Positions 12,340 to 22,837 of a DNA stretch of 64,000 nt are shown piece after piece. The stretch covers positions 18,168,846 through 18,232,845 of the forward strand of contig NC_088779.1 of NCBI RefSeq assembly GCF_954871325.1. Reading direction: 5' to 3'. Made by a program: the position numbers and the translations under genes. This stretch comes from Gordionus sp. m RMFG-2023. Its lineage: Eukaryota > Nematomorpha > Gordioida > Chordodea > Parachordodidae. Positions within the stretch are counted from its first letter, which is position 1; every line of letters starts with the position of its first letter. A model generated the notes under the pieces. It was not told where the DNA came from. It saw only the letters and a program-made list of their open reading frames with translations, and did not search any database.

Positions 12340-13900
12340 ATAGGTTCACTTTTGATAGCCAAAATTATTACAAAAAAAATAAAATCCGATTCTCAGTCCC
12401 TTCTGGGCAAATACCAATTAGGATGAGGAACTAAATGAGGCGTAGATATAGCCTCTCATTGCCTACGAATCTACCTTCAACATCCACTGATAAACTCCGT
12501 GTTATGCAAAATCGATTTCAAGAATGTCTTCAATACAATTTCGCGTTCCTCGGCACTCGAATCTTTTTACGATCCCCCCAATATTAGCGCTTCTAAACAT
12601 TTGCTATAACAATAGCACTCCCCTCATTTTAAATGGTAACATTATTTTTCCGAAGAGGGAGAACAGGGTGACCCCCTTGGCCCTATTCTTCTGCTTAGCT
12701 ATTCACAATATGATGAAAGATCTTAAATTTGATTCGACCTCGACCTTAACCTATGGTACCTAGATGATGGCACACTATGGGGTAATTAACATCAGATAAG
12801 CAAAGCCCTTCGATTAAAATCTTTTTACAATTAAACAAAACTAAAACAGAAATATGTTTCCTCAAACGGAGATGCCCTCTGATTTTTTAAAGATTACACT
12901 ATTATTGAAAAAGAAGATATCCAACTCTTGGCCTCCCCATTACTAAATAATAATATATCGAATCGATAAAACATTTTCTGAAATGCAAAACTTAGAAACC
13001 ATATTCACACCAACTTTTTTATATTAAAAAAATCTTTTTATCTATCTAAAATCTCGCATCTTTGCCACTCATCTTCCTCATTTACCACCTTAAAATTTTT
13101 CAATCAACATGATATTAGCTTAAAAACCTTTATAGAAAAATTACGTGCTAAACCAGGTGGTATCGACATAATTTCTTTAAAACTATTATTCCTATCTTTA
13201 TTTATGTCAAATTGCCTATCCCTCAATTCAGCGATCTCATCATTTATAACACCCAATGATGATCTTTTAACCGCAGCAATCGAACGTTGGAATCAATTTA
13301 CCCCAGACGGTTTTACATTTCCAACCGAAATATCCAACAAATCTATTATTGAACCCCTAATAAAGAATCTACAAAATAGCCTTAATCCTATTGATATTAA
13401 CGATATACAATTATTACAATCCAACGATAAATGCGGATGGCACGAATGGCTCAAACAAAGCACTTCCAAGCCAAACCATAGATAATCTCTTTACCAACGA
13501 ACAACTGAGAGTTTGGATTCTCACTTACACAACCACACACATGCCACCAATGAAATTTACCCGATCCTAACGCCCGACACAGCCTTAACTGCGCCCATAA
13601 TCAAGGTCGCCACTCTGTCATAAATCAATCAACAAAAACATCCATAACGCATTTAATAAGGCAAAAAATCCCAACATTTTCGAACCAAGTAACCTTTCAT
13701 TACAGGATGGTCTCAGACCCCCCTGATCCAACGGCAAATCCCTTATTTGGGACGCAACCTGCGTCTCTTCCTTTCTTTCCTTAATTAATTCTAGCCCTTT
13801 AAATACCGGGGAAAATAAAAAAATTATTAAATATTCAAATCTTAATAATTTTATATTTCAGCCAATAGTCATATTAACTAACGGTAATTTTTCCCAGTCA
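12340..13900 (+). mobile_element. Non-LTR retroelement with RT and nuclease-like C-terminus (decayed)
   Basis: Read in several plus-strand frames. RT signatures come first: VLCKIDFKNVFNTI (RT A-box, about 12500), then a PLALFFCLAIHNMM stretch, then WYLDDGT (catalytic box as in the YLDDGTxGG group, about 12755). At 13204-13485 an open stretch covers a downstream domain (MSNCLSLNSAISSF, RWNQFTPDGF). The C-terminus has LSLQDGLRP followed by NGKSLIWDATCVSSF near 13700-13790, matching the 'DGKRPDG...G..L.WDATCVDT' segment found at the end of this RT family, which resembles a PD-(D/E)XK nuclease core. Frame changes and stops show it is dead. It lies antisense within the MRM1 intron. Confidence 0.8.
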
Positions 13901-14139
13901 ACATAGCCTTTTTTTTTAATTTTATTGGGGAAAATATTTAAAATAACAAACGAATACCGAGAATCTATATTTCTCAAACAAAAACTTCAACTTGAAACTT
14001 TTAAGCATAATTATACTTGTTTTTTTAGGAACACACTCATTTCTAAATTAAGCTCTTTTTAGAGCCTTCAATACTTATATATATATATTTATTTTTAATT
14101 ATTAATTTTATAGTTAGTTATTTTTAATTAATATACTCA

Positions 14140-14800
14140 AAAAAAATAGAATCACGTTTATCTTATCGAGTTGATTTGAAAATATTTATTTAATTTTAAA
14201 AAAACTGGTAAATTAATGAAATTTAAAAAAAAAATACATTAATAAATCTCTAAGCTAGTCCTTAATTATGTGTTATTTTTAAAAAAATGAACAAAATGAT
14301 ATTTAGCTCTTTAAAAATATTTAGAAAATGTTAATATTAATTTGAAAAAATTTCATAATTTTGTAAGCTTTTGAAAAAACACTTTTTTTGACCAAACTAT
14401 GAACCCCTACTAAAAAATTTCAATTAAAAAAAAATATATAGAATCATGTTTAGCTCTTCAAGAGGATTTAGAAATTGCTAACGTCAATTTAAAAAATTTT
14501 CTTAAAATTATCGAAAATTATTTTTTTGACTAAGCTACACATCCCTACACTAACCCTATTAAAAGGGCTCTTAAAAAAATTAATATAGAATCGTATTTAG
14601 CTTATTGAGATGACATAGAAAATGTTATTTTTAATTTTGAAAAAAAATTAGTAAAATACCAAAAACAACTTTTTGGATAAGTAAAATAATCATCTCCAAC
14701 CAAGTCCTTCATCCTCAATAAGTGTGCACTATTTTTAAAAAATGAAGGCAGAATCATGTTTAGCTCATCAATGGGATTTAGGAATTATTAATAATCAAAT
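14140..14800 (+). repeat. Degenerate tandem repeat (about 150-170 bp)
   Basis: Five diverged copies, each recognisable by AGAATC-TGTTTAGCTC followed by a TTTAGAAAT/TTAGAAAATG segment, at about 14150, 14300, 14440, 14590 and 14750. Divergence is high, so the array is old. Confidence 0.65.
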
Positions 14801-15287
14801 GCCTCATTTGTAATGTACTAAGTTTTTAAAAAAGGGAACCTCCAACTTAGTTGAATCTTAGCTAGCATATTTTCAGAAAATTTTGAGGAGCTTATATTAT
14901 TATTTTTTTAAATTTTATTATTTTACCAGTATTAAAAAAAACATTTTTTAAATCAACTTGATGAGAAAAATAATTTCTATATTAATATTATTAAATTTTA
15001 GCTTCTATAATAGGGGTATATCCACTTGCATAGTTTCTAGGGAAGCTTATTTTAGTCATTGTAGAAAGTAAATTTTGAATAATTTTAAAGATTATATTTA
15101 TCCTTTATGATAAAAAATTAATAAAAATGGTTAAGTGGCATAAAAACATTTAATAAAACTTTTTTAAAAAAAATATTCAAGGATATAAAAAATTCCCAGT
15201 AAAAATAATTTTTTTTAAAATATTTTCAAAATCAGATTAAAAAATTTGCAAATTGAGCTATTGTTAAATGTACTCTCCTAAAATTAC

Positions 15288-16037
15288 CTTTAGAAATTTA
15301 TAAGAATCGTGAACTTGATAAATATCCATCACTTCCAAAGCTCCTGCACTTGCTTTACTTACTACATTTGTTAATGGGCATGAATTTTCTGATACAATGA
15401 CCTTACCTATACCAAAATAAAAGCTTGATCTAAGTATTGCTCCTAAATTCATAGGATCCTAAATATTATAATTAAGCCAGATGTCATATTTTAAATTTGA
15501 GATAATATTTTTTAAGTATATTTTATAATGAAAATTGAATAACTTTAATATTGTATAAGTAAAGCCATATTTCAGCTTTATTCGGTAAAAATAGATCTGA
15601 AATTTGTAATGAAACAAATTTGACAGGACTAACATCTAAGACAATACCCTATTGATTAAAAATATAATTGAAAATATTTATTAATCAACTTGATGTGGTC
15701 TATTGCATGACAATTCATTTAATCTTTGTCTAGGCACATACTCTATAAGTGTATTTTGTAATAGAATAAGTATATTTTTTATTTTTATATTCTTTGAATT
15801 AGATATCTCGTTTTTTATATAAGCCTTATAAACTTTTCGCTTTTTTCTTAATAGTGCATTAAAAACGGAGTCCAATCCGTATAAAATATCGCCAATAATC
15901 CTTCCATGGCCTTTTTGCCTATATACTTTACCCTTCCCTAACCCAGGAAGACCTGAATTATATATGTATTCAGATAGATGGAGAAATTGGGTTGTAAATT
16001 TAAAAAAATTAAAATTGCATGCTCTGAATGATTGCAT
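15288..16037 (-). CDS. MRM1: Mitochondrial rRNA 2'-O-methyltransferase MRM1, exons 1-3 (5' end)
   Basis: Exon 1 is 15690-16037 (116 codons from ATG), exon 2 is 15544-15648 and exon 3 is 15288-15458; introns are 41 bp (15649-15689, GTTGAT...CAATAG) and 85 bp (15459-15543, GTTATT...TTTAG), both phase 0. Exon 1 carries the substrate-binding SpoU_sub domain: GDILYGLDSVFNALL, KRKVYKAYI and LSCNRPHQ. Exon 2 continues GIVLDVSP and IWLYLYNIK. Exon 3 holds SpoU motif 1 and its neighbours: DPMNLGAILRSSFYFG, SENSCPLTNVVSKASAGALE. CPLTxVVSKxSAGA is diagnostic of MRM1 among TrmH relatives. The first 40 residues could be a mitochondrial presequence but also contain acidic residues. Transcription runs leftward into the giant intron; a divergent gene starts 134 bp away. 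Confidence 0.9.
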
Positions 16038-16171
16038 TTAATTTTCCAAGAACGGACAATAATATACGATTTGCCTAACTTTGATCGTAAAGTCATTTGA
16101 TCGTAAATTTTGTCCATTTTTTTCTGATTGGTCTATTTAATCGCGGTAAATTAAAATCATTTAAAAACATT
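16038..16171. promoter_or_regulatory. Shared divergent promoter region with GATCGTAAA repeats
   Basis: Only 134 bp separate the MRM1 start codon (minus) from the ATG at 16172 (plus). The interval contains two copies of TTTGATCGTAAA-like sequence (about 16080 and 16097). Inverted relatives occur at about 19713-19740 (TTTTACGATC and TACGATCAAAGG). The words could be a transposon end adopted as promoter, or a paired regulatory site. No TATA box was assigned. Confidence 0.4.
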
Positions 16172-16760
16172 ATGCTTAATACTGTAGCTGATAATTTAAG
16201 ACTATTTTTTAAAAGAAGAAATGAATCATTACAAAGTATGATATATTTAATTTGATTTTTAAAAAAATATTTTTTTAGAGTGACACAAAATCATCTAACA
16301 GCTGAAGGTATATTTAATACTAAACTTATCTAGATTACATACATTAATTTAGATAAAGATTCTCAGTGTAATATAGATCAGAATATTAGCCAACCCAGTA
16401 GCTCATCTAGTAATCAATAAGTAACAAACAAAATAATTATTTTTGAATAAACAAGCTAATACAATTCAACAAATACAACCACAACATATACAGCCCCAAA
16501 TATTACTAGAGATAACTTTTACCCTCCAATTTCAAGTAACAAAAATAATTGTATAAATTAATAAACATTTTTTTAGATATATTAACAAATGTGGCCCAAA
16601 TACAAAGTTTTGCATTTAACCACACTAATAATCAAACTACTTTTACAAGTAGATTACAAATATTTTTTTTAAAATATATTTTAATATAATTAGACTTGGA
16701 AGACATTAACAATGCAGGAATTTTATTAGACTTACATAATTCCAACAATGAAAATTTAAG
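16172..16760 (+). CDS. Uncharacterised multi-exon gene, divergent from MRM1 (partial model)
   Basis: I do not recognise the product. Exons that keep one frame through short GT-AG introns are 16172-16235 (MLNTVADNLRLFFKRR...), 16281-16307 (TQNHLTAE), 16353-16409 (DKDSQCNIDQNISQPSSSS), a part ending at 16535 (NFYPPIS), 16577-16648 (ILTNVAQIQSFAFNHTNNQT) and 16694-16759 (NLEDINNAGILLDLHNS). Candidate introns are 45, 45, 41 and 45 bp, and every junction is phase 1. Each removed segment carries in-frame stops, which argues the splicing is real. The junction around 16410-16460 is unresolved and the 3' end is unknown. The sequence is Asn/Ser/Gln-rich with no membrane segment. It could be a host gene or the gene of a transposon bounded by the GATCGTA repeats. 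Confidence 0.45.
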
Positions 16761-17099
16761 TAAATAAATTATATTATTACATTTACATAATCTGATTATT
16801 ACATTTACATAATCTGATTATAAATAATTTATATTTTGACACTGTAATTTTTAGATATACAATAAATTCCAACTTCAAAAGGGAATTTGTGCTTGTATCA
16901 TGATGGATAATATATAACAAAAGAAAAGAATATTCAAAATCTAATTACTCAATATAATTTAAAAATTATAAATAAATATTTATTTGTTTAAAACTTATGT
17001 ATAATTATAATATAGATGTATAATAAAATATAATATTCTTACCAAATTATCAATTAATTTTATTTATAAGTTATAATTATCTAATAAATAATAAATTGT

Positions 17100-18095
17100 A
17101 ATCATATTTATCCATTGCTTCTATTTCCATTATTTAAAGGAGTTCAAAATCAGTAGCTCTTCTTTCTTCATTATCTAATAAATAATAAATTTTAATCATA
17201 TTTATCAGTTGCTTCTATTTCCATTATTTAAGGAGTTCAAAATCAGTAGCTCTTCTTTCTTCATTATCTAATAAATAATTGATATATGTTTATTAATAGG
17301 TATACATTATTACACTAATCTGATATAAAGAATTAGAAAAATATTTCATTATTTAAGGAGTTCAAAATCAGTAGCTCTTTTTTCATTATCTAATAAATAA
17401 TAAATTTTTATCAGTTTATTAATAGGTATACATTGTAATCATATTTATAGTTGGTTCTATTTCCATCAATTAAAGGCATTCAAAATCAGTAGCTCTTCAT
17501 TATCTAATAAATAATACATTGATATATGTTTATTAATAGGTATACATTATTACACTAATCTAATATAAAGAATTAGAAAAATATTTCCATTATTTAAAGG
17601 AGTTCAAAATCAGTAGCTCTTCTTTCTTCATTATCTAATAAATAATAAATTTTAATCATTTTTATCAGTTTATTAATAGGTATACATTGTAATCATATTT
17701 ATAGTTGCTTCTATTTCCATCAATTAAAGGCATTCAAAATCAGTAGCTCTTCATTATCTAATAAATAATACATTGATATATGTTTATTAATAGGTATACA
17801 TTATTACACTAATCTGATATAAAGAATTAGAAAAATATTTCCATTATTTAAAGGAGTTCAAAATCAGTAGCTCTTCTTTCTTCATTATCTAATAAATAAT
17901 AAATTTTAATCATTTTTATCAGTTTATTAATAGGTATACGTTGTAATCATATTTATAGTTGCTTCTATTTCCATCAATTAAAGGCATTCAAAATCAGTAC
18001 CTCTTCATTATCTAATAAATAATACATTGATATATGTTTATTAATAGGTATACATTACTACATTAATCTGATATAAAGAATTAGAAAAATTACGT
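17100..18095 (+). repeat. Higher-order tandem repeat (about 245 bp, two half-units)
   Basis: Half-units of about 120 bp alternate between 'aaggagttcaaaatcagtag' and 'aaggcattcaaaatcagtag', each followed by CTCTTC, 'attatctaataaataata' and 'attaataggtatacatt'. The A/B pair repeats about every 245 bp, for example at 17347, 17599 and 17841. Copies are nearly identical. Confidence 0.92.
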
Positions 18096-18389
18096 GCATA
18101 TAAATTCATATGAATTAAAAAATCGACCATTTTGACCTGAAATGGACAAAGGTACCATTTTGGTATCGTCCCTCTAATTCGTATGAAAATTTAGGAAATA
18201 GGTTTTTTGTCGTAATTGCAATAGTTCGTTCCCAAAAAAAAATAGTTCGTTCCCAAAGTAGTTTGTTCCCAAAATAATTATGAAAATCCAAGAGATTAAT
18301 GCTAAATCGCAACAATTATCAATAAGAAAATTGTAAAGTATATATTATTTAATTTGCATATAATAATTAATTTTTTTAGAAAACTAGGC

Positions 18390-19490
18390 AAAACAAAGAG
18401 TGCATATAAACAAAGCTATTATTCAAATTCTAATAATCAAATGGTTCAATATAGTTTGATCAAATCAAAATACAACAATAATATTATCTATTCTAAGAAA
18501 AATTTAATTCAATTTGTACATTATCATGCAAAAAAAAGAGATTGCATTTTTATATATTAATTAAAATTTTTATTATGAGATATTTCATATAAATTTTGAT
18601 AATGTTATATCAATGATATATTTATAATAAAGAGTTTGCTAAAATATTGTAAATTATCTGCTATTTATATCATTTTTAAACAAAGCTATTATTCAAATTC
18701 TAATAATCAAATGGTTCAATATAGTTTGATCAAATCAAAATACAACAATAATATTATCTATTCTAAGAAAAATTTAATTCAATTTATACATTATCATGCA
18801 AAAAAAAGAGATTGCATTTTTATATATTAATTAAAATTTTTATTATGAGATATTTCATATAAATTTTAATGTTATATCAAAGATATATTTATAATAAAGA
18901 GTTTGCTAAAATATTGTAAATTATCTGCTATTTATATCATTTTTAAACAAAGCTATTATTCAAATTCTAATAATCAAATGGTTCAATATAGTTTGATCAA
19001 ATCAAAATACAACAATAATATTATCTATTCTAACAAAAATTTAATTCAATTTATACATTATCATGCAAAAAAAAGAGATTACATTTTTATATATTAACTA
19101 AAAATTTTATTATGAGATATTTCATATAAATTTTAATAATGTTATATCAAAGATATATTTATAATAAAGAGTTTGCTAAAATATTGTAAATTATCTGCTA
19201 TTTATATCATTTTTAAACAAAGCTATTATACAAATTCTAATAATCAAATGGTTAGCAATAATATTATCTATTCTAAGAAAAATTTAATTCAATTTATACA
19301 TTATCATGCAAAAAAAAGAGATTGCATTTTTATATATTAATTAAAAATTTTATTATGAGATATTTCATATAAATTTTAATGATGTTATATCAAAGATATA
19401 TTTATAATACAATTGTGCTGTCTATTATATATTAATGAATCTAGAGCATTAAGAGTTTGCTAAAATATTGTAAATTATCTGCTATTTATT
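18390..19490 (+). repeat. Tandem repeat, about four copies of 267 bp
   Basis: Copies begin near 18405, 18678, 18945 and 19213 with 'aaacaaagctattattcaaa' and end with 'gtaaattatctgctatttat'. A 51-residue stretch (QSYYSNSNNQMVQYSLIKSK...) stays open in the first three copies, but the fourth has an internal deletion and there is no known homology, so I treat it as a repeat rather than a gene family. The array ends just before the inverted GATCGTA motifs. Confidence 0.9.
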
Positions 19491-19599
19491 TTTTAATATA
19501 TACTGTTCTTGTATTAATATAAATATTAATTACCATTTAGCCATTTAAATAATTTAAAATAAAAAGCATTTTTTAATTTATTTGCCAAATCTGTTACAA

Positions 19600-19760
19600 C
19601 GTTTCAAAATTATACAATTTTATAATCGCTTCAAATATATTTGTGGCCATTTTAGGTCATTTGACGTTTTTTCACAAATGTTCATACGATCTAGTGGACC
19701 CTAACCACCATTTTACGATCAAAATAATACGATCAAAGGAGGCCCTCCCTAATATACAAC
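19600..19760 (-). other. Inverted partner of the 16.06-kb GATCGTA motif
   Basis: Contains TTTTACGATC and ATACGATCAAAGG, the reverse complement of the paired TTTGATCGTA motifs at 16080-16110, spaced about 17-18 bp apart in both places. If both are terminal repeats they delimit a 3.7-kb element holding the uncharacterised gene and both tandem arrays. No target duplication was found. Confidence 0.4.
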
Positions 19761-20398
19761 GTCAGTCAACAATTATTAAACTACGCCTAAATTGAGGAGT
19801 ATTAAATATGGCATTCCATATTATTTTAATCTGAATTTTTGTACATCTATTATTTCGCCTTAAATATATTAAATTTAAAAAAAAATTAATTCCACATTTG
19901 TTTAGAGTTATAAATACATAAATATTAATTTACATTTTTTAAAGTCTACCTTTTGTTTGATTTAATTATATTAAAGTAAAACATATGGTTTTGTGTTATT
20001 TTTTAATCCGAGGTTTTTCATACTTTTGGATTCCTTTATTAGAGTGTTCAGTAAACATAAATAAGATATTTAGGTTCCGGAGATCTTCCTAAATCCCGAG
20101 GTATATTTGAATTCCGAAAAGGAGGGTTGGTTTTATCCCCAATTATGTAAGATAAAACTAACACAACCCCCTTTTGCAAAAACGTTCCATTTTTTACGTT
20201 GCGCCAATTTTATTTTAATTCATAATTGCGTTTTTATTTTCTCTATAAATGGAACTAATTTTTATGTTTATCGTTATATATTTTTATACCTTTTGGTGAA
20301 TTATAAATTTTTATACTAAATAATTTGTTTCACCTGATAAAATTTTAATAAAGTTTCTGTCTGTTAAATATTATTATGGCCCATACTCGATCGTATGG
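19761..20398. other. No gene recognised
   Basis: An open frame of about 70 codons at 20107-20319 (plus) has no recognisable domain. Nothing else stands out. Confidence 0.35.
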
Positions 20399-20406
20399 AC
20401 TAACTA

Positions 20407-21789
20407 CAGTGGCGTCGCTGGGGAAGGGGGGGCGCAGGGGCTCGAGCCCCCTGGAAAATTTGAATAGCCCCTTGAACCAAAAAAAAATATTTTTAATGGA
20501 ATCTTAACCCCTTGAACTAAAAATAATTTTTTTTGATTGCCCCTGAAAGATTTCTTTTATAATTCTAATAAGTAAAATAACGATTTAATTTTATTATTTA
20601 AAAATTAATAAGACTACTAAATATTTATTAAATTAATACTATTTTAAATATTAGATTAAATTAATACATATAAATTATATTTTCACTATATCAGCTAACA
20701 ATCAAATTTTGTGTTAAAAATAGAATATCAACATCACTCACTAAATATTAATTTAGCAAAATTATACATTTTATTATTCATCCTACAATAGATGTAATAA
20801 ATTTGATATATTTTCTTTTTTACGTTAGGAAAGCTACTTTCTTTTCTTTTTCAAAAAACTTGAGTTAAATTTTTAATACAAGTATATTTTTGATGTAAAT
20901 AACTCAAGGCTTCAATATATTTGCACAATTATTTCTTCCAAAGATTTTTAGTGTTTTTATTTTATCAATTTATCCAACATAATAAATTGATACTAGTTAA
21001 CATCGTAAGTGTCATGGCTATTACTGCAAATTAACCAGCATCTATTATTTGTGTTGCTATGTAATTTAAGATTATTACTACAACGGCTGAGAGCATATGA
21101 TTGCATATTTTAGATTAACAATAATGGTCAACTGTGTAATCGTTTATATATTATATATCATTTAAAAAGGATGATAATCTTTTAGAAATTTAATATCTCA
21201 CAATAATTTTCTCGATTACTTATCTAGCTACCATCATGTCATCTAAAAGGAAGCTCTAACCACTTAATAGTTTTATGATGATTGGTCGTTTATATTCTCT
21301 TCTTCAAAAATTGTTGATTTGGTTTAGGCCTATAAATTTTTACTTATTAGTCCATTCTATAAATGTGTAAAATGGTAACAGAGAGTTACATTAGTTTGAT
21401 AATCTTTTGTCAATGTAAGTTGCTAAGAATTATATTATTGCATTATGTGGTTTTTAAAAACTATTATCATTTGAGGCATATGTATGAATTAATTAATCAT
21501 TTTCATCACTTGTAATTCTTTAGATGCAAATTTTTTTTATATCAGCAATCGAAAATATTTTATACTGTAATAAATAGATTTTGTATTAAAAAATTTTATT
21601 TTTAGAAATGTCTTTTATTGTTTTAATTATTTATATGCCAGTTTATTTTGCATGTATAATATAATATATGAGAAAATTAATAATCAGAATAATTGTTCAG
21701 AGTTAACAAATTTAAAAAAAAGTATAATATATTACATAAATTTTTTTTAGTTGAGCCCCCTGAGATTGTAAAGGCTAGCGACGCCCCTG
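20407..21789. mobile_element. Non-autonomous hAT element (1.38 kb)
   Basis: It starts CAGTGGCGTCGCTGGGG and ends GCTAGCGACGCCCCTG, a classic hAT terminal repeat (CAGGGGCGTCGCTAG class). Exact 8-bp duplications ACTAACTA lie at 20399-20406 and 21790-21797. Subterminal GAGCCCCCT words occur near both ends. The interior is AT-rich with no transposase, so it depends on a helper elsewhere. Confidence 0.93.
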
Positions 21790-22159
21790 ACTAACTAGCG
21801 GGGTATCTCCAAATATACAACCTAATTTTAAAATAAATTTAAAAGGCTTAGAAAAATTAATATTAAAAAATTATACATTAAACCAGTTTAATTTGAATAT
21901 AAATTATTTTGATATAATAGGATTAGCATTTGCGCAAAGCTCATCGTGTTGAGAAATATTGAGGGGAAAGAAACGGTTAATTATTGAAAAATTTAATAGT
22001 ATATAAAGTGAATGTAATATTAAAAAATGTTGAAGGAATTTGGTTGTGGAATATCAGGGTTAAGAAAGATAGATTAGAGTTATGGGATATTTTAAAAATG
22101 ATTTGATTTTGGTTGTAAATGCAGGCAAAAGTCTAATTTCAGTTAATATCATCATTAGA

Positions 22160-22260
22160 AATCTGCATTGAGCGAGGTTTAGTCCGCCCATCTAAATGAC
22201 AGAACAAAATCTTACGAAAAGGCAGGCAGGTTTGGGCGGGCGGGTTACAAAGTTTTTAAC
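22160..22260 (+). mobile_element. hAT-type terminal fragment
   Basis: Reads 'tctgcattgagcgaggttta', 'gtccgcccatctaaatga' and then GGCAGGCAGG / GGGCGGGCGGG. It matches the right end of the 10190-10578 fragment in opposite orientation. It is truncated. Confidence 0.5.
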
Positions 22261-22837
22261 TTTTTGTTATTTAAAATTATTTAATTATAAACATTAATAA
22301 AAATTATCCCAATTAACTTTTTTGGATATCTAAAATTAAAATGTTTTTTTTACGTGATATATGATATTAAGCGCACTAGCCCTAAAATGTCATTTATATT
22401 TATCAAAGATATATATACAACAGAGCAACGCTTGGTTCTCTCATGAAAAAACACATCTAACTGGGATAAAAGATGGGAAATAATTAAATAATTAAGTGGA
22501 CCAATCACGTTTTTTGGGCAGGCACCTGTGCGCGCAAGAGGCGAAGCAGCCCCTTACTTAAACTCCCGCGAGAAAATAAAAAGAGAGATAAAAAGCCCAT
22601 GCCCGATTAAAAATAAAACTTGATTATGGAAGGGTAATATTGGCTATATTAATTTTATTTAAATTAGATTTGAGAGAAACCTTAAAATTGAATAAATATA
22701 GACTAGGATTAAATAAATATAGTAACATAATGTTAGGATAATATTTTAAAATAAGGTTTAAAACTTACATTGAACAAAATAAATCGAATAACCATCCAAT
22801 GAGTGTACAGTATTAGGTTTAGGAATATAAATATTAA
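22261..22837. other. No gene recognised
   Basis: AT-rich, with a single GC-rich island near 22525-22575 that has no assignable function. Confidence 0.35.

Larger units (their letters stand above)
5741..15287 (-). other. Giant (about 9.5 kb) MRM1 intron packed with mobile elements
   Basis: The donor is AAG|GTAATT at 15287 and the acceptor is ATATTTAG|ATG at 5741-5742. Both neighbouring exons are in phase 0, and joining them gives a continuous MRM1 reading order (...YKFLK then MLKELGWQ...). The other introns of this gene are 41, 41 and 85 bp. The intron holds a MITE, a 3-kb hAT element, hAT debris, an ATTCGC minisatellite, a LINE and a degenerate tandem repeat. Either the intron grew by nested insertion while the gene stayed functional, or the locus is now split and dead; the exons themselves look undamaged. 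Confidence 0.78.

Noticed and set aside
15160-15287. Further MRM1 exon directly after exon 3
   Set aside because: Stops occur in every frame shortly after 15287, and the expected GW-containing segment is found convincingly at 5617-5740 instead.
18354-19097. Family of 64-68 residue proteins
   Set aside because: The frames are copies of a tandem repeat unit, the fourth copy is internally deleted, and non-coding parts of the unit are equally conserved.
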